A stretch of 8,358 nt of DNA from Thiopseudomonas sp. Its GTDB lineage: Bacteria; Pseudomonadota; Gammaproteobacteria; Pseudomonadales; Pseudomonadaceae. The position numbers were made by a program, and so were the translations under genes. The stretch spans positions 1-8,358 of the forward strand of contig JALOAC010000049.1 of NCBI GenBank assembly GCA_023228985.1, read 5' to 3'. A model generated the notes under the pieces. The model was not told where the DNA came from, searched no databases, and was given only the letters and a program-made list of their open reading frames with translations. Shown piece by piece: positions 1-6,300 of this stretch. Position 1 is the first letter of the stretch. Every line of letters begins with the position of its first letter.

Positions 1-1
1 C

Positions 2-397
2 ACGTTCAGTTTTGAATGTCCATTCGATAGTACTACCATCATCTTTACTAACCTCTAGTGATCTAGTTTTATCAATAGTATTTTTATAAATATCTTCTGC
101 AGTCGCCTTAGTTAAAACCACTTTGTAAGCACGATTAAACTCGAAAGGCACTTTAGGTGTTACGCTTACCTTTTGGTTAGCGGCATCCCAAACAAAGTTA
201 AAGGTATTAGTGTTGTTTAAAGCTGTTGCATTATAGTTATCGCCCTCGTCATTACCCACGTATACTGCGAAAGCATTCGCTACGCTAGCCTTGTTCATAG
301 GTTTATCAAAGGTTATTACTATAGGTTCTAATACGCCAGTGTTGCCCACAACTGTAGATACTACGCTAGCTACATGAGCAGGTGATATGGTAGTAAC
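2..397 (-). other. Ig-like domain (Big_5/SbsA type) of module 5
   Basis: Complete or nearly so; the window ends immediately after the closing WTFKTER strand. It aligns base for base with 1724-2119 at an offset of 1722 and no length change. Differences cluster in the VYVGND...NTNTFNF loop. Confidence 0.74.
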
Positions 398-3300
398 TAC
401 AGGCTTAACGTAATATTTACCAGCCATGAAGTCGTTACCCAACACATTTTGTGGGTGAGTATGATGAGTTGTACAAGAACAGCGGTTACCAGTGAGAGTA
501 AATTCTATAGCACCAGCAACTTCTGTTGTATAAATACCAGATTCGTCTTTATAAAGATTATCATCTTTACCAGTTTCGTTACCCACGATACAACCAGCGG
601 TGCCATTAGAAGCAACCACATGCCCGTTAGTAGGATAGCTAACTTGGTTATTAGAAACTGTTACATTTGCCTTAATAACGCTACCAACAACACCGCCAAC
701 TTTAGCACTTGCACTAGTGCTACCGATGGTTTTGCCATCAGCGATGGCTATAGACGAATTATTAATGGTAATTACTTGATCGCCACCTGCAATACCTACA
801 AGACCACCGATGTTAGTGGCAGCAAGCACTGCACTTAAATCTACACCGCTTACGTTTACATTGCTAACAGATGAAGCCTTAGTAGTTGCAAGCACAGAAC
901 CAACCAACGAACCAACGCTAGCTGGCGTATTAGTATTAGCAACGCTTACAGCACTGATATTAATATTAGATAAAGTCGCACCATCAACAAGTCCGAACAT
1001 ACCAGCATCGTTTGTGTTACCAGTTATTGTTAAACCTGCGATGCTATAGCCCTGCCCGTTATAGGTGCCTTTGAATGGCGTTGCAACTGCATCACCGATT
1101 GGGTTGGCGAAGGTGAGAGCACCAAGATTTTTGGTTTGAACATAAGCACAAGCTTGTGTCCAATAAGCAGCTTTCAGAGTAGCCAAAGCAGTTGAGCCTT
1201 TTAAGCCGTCTGAACCGCTTTCACCATTGGCGGCAAGGTTTAGATTGGTTAAATCATCATCTGTTTCAATAACGAATGCGTTCTTGTTAACAGCAAAATC
1301 AATGGCTGTGGTTTTTGCGAAGACATCGTTATCCACTAGGTTCCAAGGGTGAACAACCATAGATTGTGGGGTAGAATAGTAAATTAACCCATCATTAGTT
1401 ATAACATAACCAAAGAGATAGTAAGTCTTATCAACTTCTGGTAATTGAGTTTGATTCAAGGTTAGAGTTACATGACCTGATACTTTATCAGCGGTTTCAG
1501 CAAAGTTATCAAACTCTCCGCTAACGCTATTAGCTACTACTTTGTTAATGGTTTCAAGTTTTGTATGGTCTGTAGGCACTCCATTGCTATCTGAAACGTA
1601 AATACCAACTTTAGCATTAGCTATATTAATGTTTTGACCGCCGATAACAGTGGCTGAGAACTTAGCAGTAACAACTCTTCTATCACGGGTTAGCTGAACA
1701 GTGCTAAAGTTAGGTGTAGTACCACGTTCAGTTTTGAATGTCCATTCGATAGTACTACCATCATCTTTACTAACCTCTAGTGATCTAGTTTTATCAATAG
1801 TATTTTTATAAATATCTTCTGCAGTCGCCTTAGTTAAAACCACTTTATAAGCACGATTAAACTCGAAAGGCACTTTAGGAGTTACGCTTACCTTTTGGTT
1901 AGCGGCATCCCAAACAAAGTTAAAGGTATTAGCATTAACTAAAGCTGTTGAATCATAATCATCGCCCTTATCATTGCCTACATACACTGCGAAAGCATTC
2001 GCTACGCTAGCCTTGTCCATAGGCTTATCAAAGGTTATTACTATGGGCGCTAATACACCAGTATCACCTTCAACAGTTGATACTACGCTAGCTACATGAG
2101 CAGGTGATATGGTAGTAACTATAGGCTTAACATAATATTTACCAGCCATGAAGTCGTTACCCAACACATTTTGTGGGTGAGTATGATGATCTGTGCAAGA
2201 ACAGCGGTTGCCTGTTATGGCAAAGTCGATAGCATCAACTTCTGTTGTATAAATACCGCCATCAGAGCCATATTGATAAGCTTCATTGCCTGTTTCGTTA
2301 CCTACGATACAACCGGCTGTGCCGTTTGAAGCAACAACATGACCGTCAGTAGCATAACTTACTAAGTTATTAGATACAGTTACATTAGCTGCATTAGCCT
2401 TACCTACAACACCGCCGACGCTCGCAGCGGCTTCAGTGCTGCCGATAGTTGCGGCAACAGTTACAGATGAATCGCTGATAGTTACGGCATTATCTCCGCC
2501 GGCAATACCAACAAGACCACCGATATTAGTAGCAGCAACAACTGCGCTTAAGTTTACACCTGCTACATTTACATTGCTGACAGTCGAAGCTTTGTTAGTT
2601 GAAAGAACCGAACCAACCAACGAGCCGACGTTAGCCGGAGCATTGGTAACAGGAATTGTTACAGCATCGATATTGATGTTTGCCAGAGTTGCGCCATCAA
2701 CAAGACCGAACATACCCGCGTAATTAGCATTGCCGGTTACGGTAAGGCTTTCAACGGTGTAATTCTGACCGTTGTAGGTGCCTTTAAAGGCGGTAGTGTC
2801 GCCGATCGGGTTATCGAAGGTTACCGCGCCGATATCTTTGGTTTGAACAAAGCGGCAGGCTTGTGTCCAATAGGCAGCTTGGAGGTCATCAAGGTCTGTT
2901 GCGCCCTTTAAGCCGTCTGAACCATCTGCACCGTTATCAGCTAGGTTGAGATTGGTTAAATCTTCTACTGTTTCGATGATGAAGGCGTTAGCACCGGCGG
3001 CGAAGTCGATAGCGTCCACGCCGGTAGTTTTAGCGAACACGCCGTTGTTAAGTAAGTTCCAGGGGTGAACAACCAAAGTCTGAGGTTTGGAGTAATAAAT
3101 TAAGCCGTCGTTGGTTTTTACGTAACCAAATACATAATAAACTTTATCAACTTCCGGCAGCTGAGTTTGAGTCAGAACACAAGAAACTTTTCCCGAAACA
3201 TTTTCGACTGTTTCGGCAAAATCATCAAAGTTAGCGCTTACGCTGTTAGTAGCGTCTTTTGATATGCTCTCAAGTTTTGCGTGGTCTGAGGGCACGCCAC

Positions 3301-6300
3301 TGCTGTTTGAAACATAGACACCAACAAATGCATCGGTTAAGCTGATATTTTGTCCGCCGATTACGGTGGCAGAGAAGTTGGCCGTAACTTCACGGCGGTT
3401 GCGAACGAGTTCTACAACGCTGAAGTTAGGTGTAGTGCCACGCACTGTCTTAAATGTCCACTCGATTGCAGGATCAGCAGGCTGATCGCCTTCGCCGGCA
3501 ATTATAGTTTCGGTTTTATCTATCGGATTGTCGTAAATATCTATTGCAGTTGCTTTGGTTACAACAACCTTATAAGCACGATTAAATTCAAATGCGACTT
3601 TAGGAGTTACGCTTACCTTTTGGTTAGCGGCATCCCAAACGAAGTTAAAGGTTGCGGCATTATTCAGAGGTGTTGCATCATAACCGGTACCGGCGTCATT
3701 GCCTTTGAACACAGCGAATGAACTTGCAAATGCGCTTGTATCCATAGGTTTATCGAAGGTCACTACTATTGGATCCAATACACCTGTAGTACCAACAACT
3801 GTAGATATAACACTGGCAACATGATCGGGTGATATAGTTGTGACCATAGGCTTGGTGTAATATTTACCGGCCATGAAGTCATTACCCAAAACATTTTGCG
3901 GGTGAGTATGATGTGCTGTGCAAGAACAGCGGTTGCCTGTTATAGCAAAGTCAATGGCACCGACTGCTTCTGTAGTATAAATAGTGCCATCAGCACTATA
4001 CTGATAAGTTGCATTACCTGTTTCGTTACCTACGATACAACCGGCTGTGCCGCTTGTTGAAGCAACAACATGACCGGCAGCAGCATAACTTACTAAGTTA
4101 TCAGATACAGTTACATTTGCACTGTCAGCCTTACCTAGAACACCACCAACACTACCATTAGTGCTGCTGATGGTTGTGTCAACAGTTACAGACGAGTTGC
4201 TGATAGTTATAGCATTAGTTCCACCGGCAATACCTACCAAGCCGCCGATATTAGCGGCAGCAGTTACTGCGCTTAAGTCTACTGTGCTTACATTTACATT
4301 AGTAATAGTTGAAGCTTTAGCAGTTGAGAGCACCGAACCGACCAACGAACCGACGTTAGCAGAGTTATTAGGACCGGCAACCATTACATCGCTAATATTA
4401 ATATTAGCCAAAGTTGCTCCGTCGACAACACCGAACATACCGGCATAAGTTGTGTTACCGGTTATGTTAAGGTCAGCAATGGTGTAATTCTGACCGTTAT
4501 AAGAGCCCTTGAAAGGATCGGCAGTAGCGGTGCCGATCGGATTAGCAAAGGTTACAGTTACATCTATATTTTTGGTTTGAATGAAGCTGCAGTCTTGTGT
4601 CCAATAGTAGGCTTTGAGTTCACCTAAGGTCGATTCAACATTGTTTGCATCGCCTTTAAGAGCAATTACATCAATGTCAGAGAAGCTTAAGTTAGTTAAA
4701 TCGTCAACTGTTTCAATAACAAACGCATTCGTTGTTAATTCTGAAGATACCTTTGCCAATTCGCTGGCAGTGTTGTTGCCGTCTCTCAGGTTCCAAGGGT
4801 GAACAACTACTTTATGTTTATTACCAAAGTGTATGAAACCATCGGTTGTGATTACGTAAGGCACCAGATAATAAGGAGTATTTACGTCTGTGAGATTAAG
4901 CTCACTGAGAGTGCAGGTTATTTCACCGGTTGAGTAATTTGCTGAACCAACAACATAATTGTGTCCTGTTGCGGGTGTAGCAAGCAGATGTGCCGGATCA
5001 TGCAATTTATCACCCCAACCTGTTGTATTTACAGGATTAGGATCAGCCGGAGCAAGACTGTAATAAATACCAACGTATTGTGTGGCTGAAGCAGTTATAT
5101 CTGCACCATTAACTGTTACGTTAGCTGAGAACTTACCTGTTAGAGTGCGTCTGTCTCTTTCGAAGGTTATAGGACTGATTTGAGGTTTATCACCTCTGGT
5201 GGTCTTGAAGCTCCAACGAATTATTGTTCCGTTGTCAGTTCCGACACCCGCTATGAGCTTAATGCCTGCAACGCTGTTAGTGTAAATGTCTTTAGCTGTT
5301 GCGTTAGTTAATTCAACTGTGTAAGCACGGCTGAATTCCAATGCAGTCTTAGGAGTTGCCTGAACGCGCTGATTATCGGTATCCCATGTAAATACAAAAC
5401 CGTCGGCGTAAGTTGTAGTAGTAACTGCGCCTGCATCATCGTGTCTGTAAAGTTTGAATGCAGCTTCGACAGCACTTGTATTCATAGGCTTATCGAAGGT
5501 CATAGTAATTTGCGGGTAAATAGAGACATTACCGATTACGCTAGAGGAAACATCCGTGTTATGAACCGGCAAAATAGAGCTTAAAAGCGGTGAAGTGTGG
5601 TTTTTACCGGCCATAAAGTCGTTAGACTTGGTATTTACCGGGTGTGCGTGCTGACCACAAGAGCAGGTGTTACCTGAAATAGGATATTCTATAGCGCCGG
5701 CAATGGTTGTGCTTGTGGTGCCATTTTTACCGTAAAGCGAAGCTGCTAAGCCTGTTTCATTACCGGCAATACAGCCGGCGGCGGCGCCTGCAGTAGCACT
5801 TACAGCGTGGCTTGGTGATGCAACGGCAGAAATAAAGCTGTTGTTTGTTACGTTTACATTTGCATCGACAGCATAACCGACGATACCGCCGGCGTATGAA
5901 CCTGCTGTTTCAGCAGAAATCAGTTTAGCTGCAGTTACTTTGTTACTGCTTAAAGTAGATGTGCCGGAAACGTTACCGGCGATACCGCCGACTTTTGCAA
6001 TGTTAGCAGCTGAAACGGTTTCAGCAAAAGTTACATTACTGTTGGTAATTGTAGCACCGGCAACATTACCTGCAATACCACCGACGAATGAATTAGCACC
6101 TGTAGCAGACAATGCGGCAGAGAGAGTTACATTAGCATTATCAATGCCGGTGCCGTTAAACATACCAACCAAGCCTGAAGCGTGAGTTACACCGGTAATG
6201 ATGCCTGCACCCTGGGTAGTTACGCCGGCATTAGCAATAGATGTATTGGTGCCTGCAGTGCCGATTAAGCCGGCTGCTGTAGTGCCGCTGATGCCCTTAC

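Larger units (their letters stand above)
2..1339 (-). repeat. Module 5 (type B), partial at C-terminal side, 446 residues visible
   Basis: This is the most C-terminal visible module. The opening segment has AFVIETDDDLTNLNL and YWTQAC (Cys at 1148-1150). The GLUG block continues to 482, with FKGTYNGQGYSIAGLTI, AGMFGLVDGA, VGSLVGSV, GGLVGIAGG and AGCIVGNETG (Cys at 590-592). The Cys/His segment CSCTTHHTHP is 481-452. The Ig-like domain, about 397-2, stops at the window edge just after WTFKTER. That is the same point reached at 1724 in module 4, so a terminal VHPWN domain probably follows outside the window. Base composition is more AT-rich than in modules 1-3. Confidence 0.84.
1340..3055 (-). 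repeat. Module 4 (type B), complete, 572 residues
   Basis: The type B opening segment contains FIIETVEDLTNLNL and YWTQAC (Cys at 2855-2857). The GLUG block runs to 2204, with FKGTYNGQNY, AGMFGLVDGA, VGSLVGSV, GGLVGIAGG and AGCIVGNETG (Cys at 2309-2311). The Cys/His segment CSCTDHHTHP is 2203-2174. The Ig-like domain is about 2119-1724 and the terminal domain 1723-1340. By eye, the GLUG half is closest to module 3, while the Ig-like half is closest to module 5, so the module looks mosaic. The terminal domain lacks the extra Cys of modules 2 and 3, having HVTLTLN instead. Confidence 0.86.
3056..4789 (-). repeat. Module 3 (chimeric A/B), complete, 578 residues
   Basis: The first 73 codons (4789-4571) are identical to the type A opening segment at 6895-6677, including YWTQDC (Cys at 4589-4591). 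From 4570 downward the sequence switches to type B. The GLUG block then runs to 3929, with NPIGTATADPFKGSYNGQNY, AGMFGVVDGA, VGSLVGSV and GGLVGIAGG, and with the AGCIVGNETG Cys at 4037-4039. The Cys/His segment CSCTAHHTHP is 3928-3899. The Ig-like domain spans about 3844-3440, with a slightly longer, proline- and aspartate-containing loop before WTFKT. The terminal domain is 3439-3056 and has a Cys in KVSCVLT (3179-3181). The sharp A-to-B switch marks a recombination junction. Confidence 0.86.

Noticed and set aside
425..427. Internal ATG codons (FMAGK) as gene starts
   Set aside because: The frame continues open upstream in every module, the methionine lies inside a conserved domain junction, and no ribosome binding site precedes it.
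449..838. Plus-strand open frame of 129 codons, and similar ones at 810-1049, 2436-2723, 3350-3721 and 4161-4448
   Set aside because: They lie antisense to the giant frame, have no recognisable domains, and recur only where the minus-strand modules repeat. They are shadows of low-stop antisense sequence.
1193..1232. Short collagen-like run of Gly-x-x (NGESGSDGLKGS), also near 2906-2945
   Set aside because: Only about three triplets and not expanded; it is a loop in the GLUG opening segment and is absent from type A copies.
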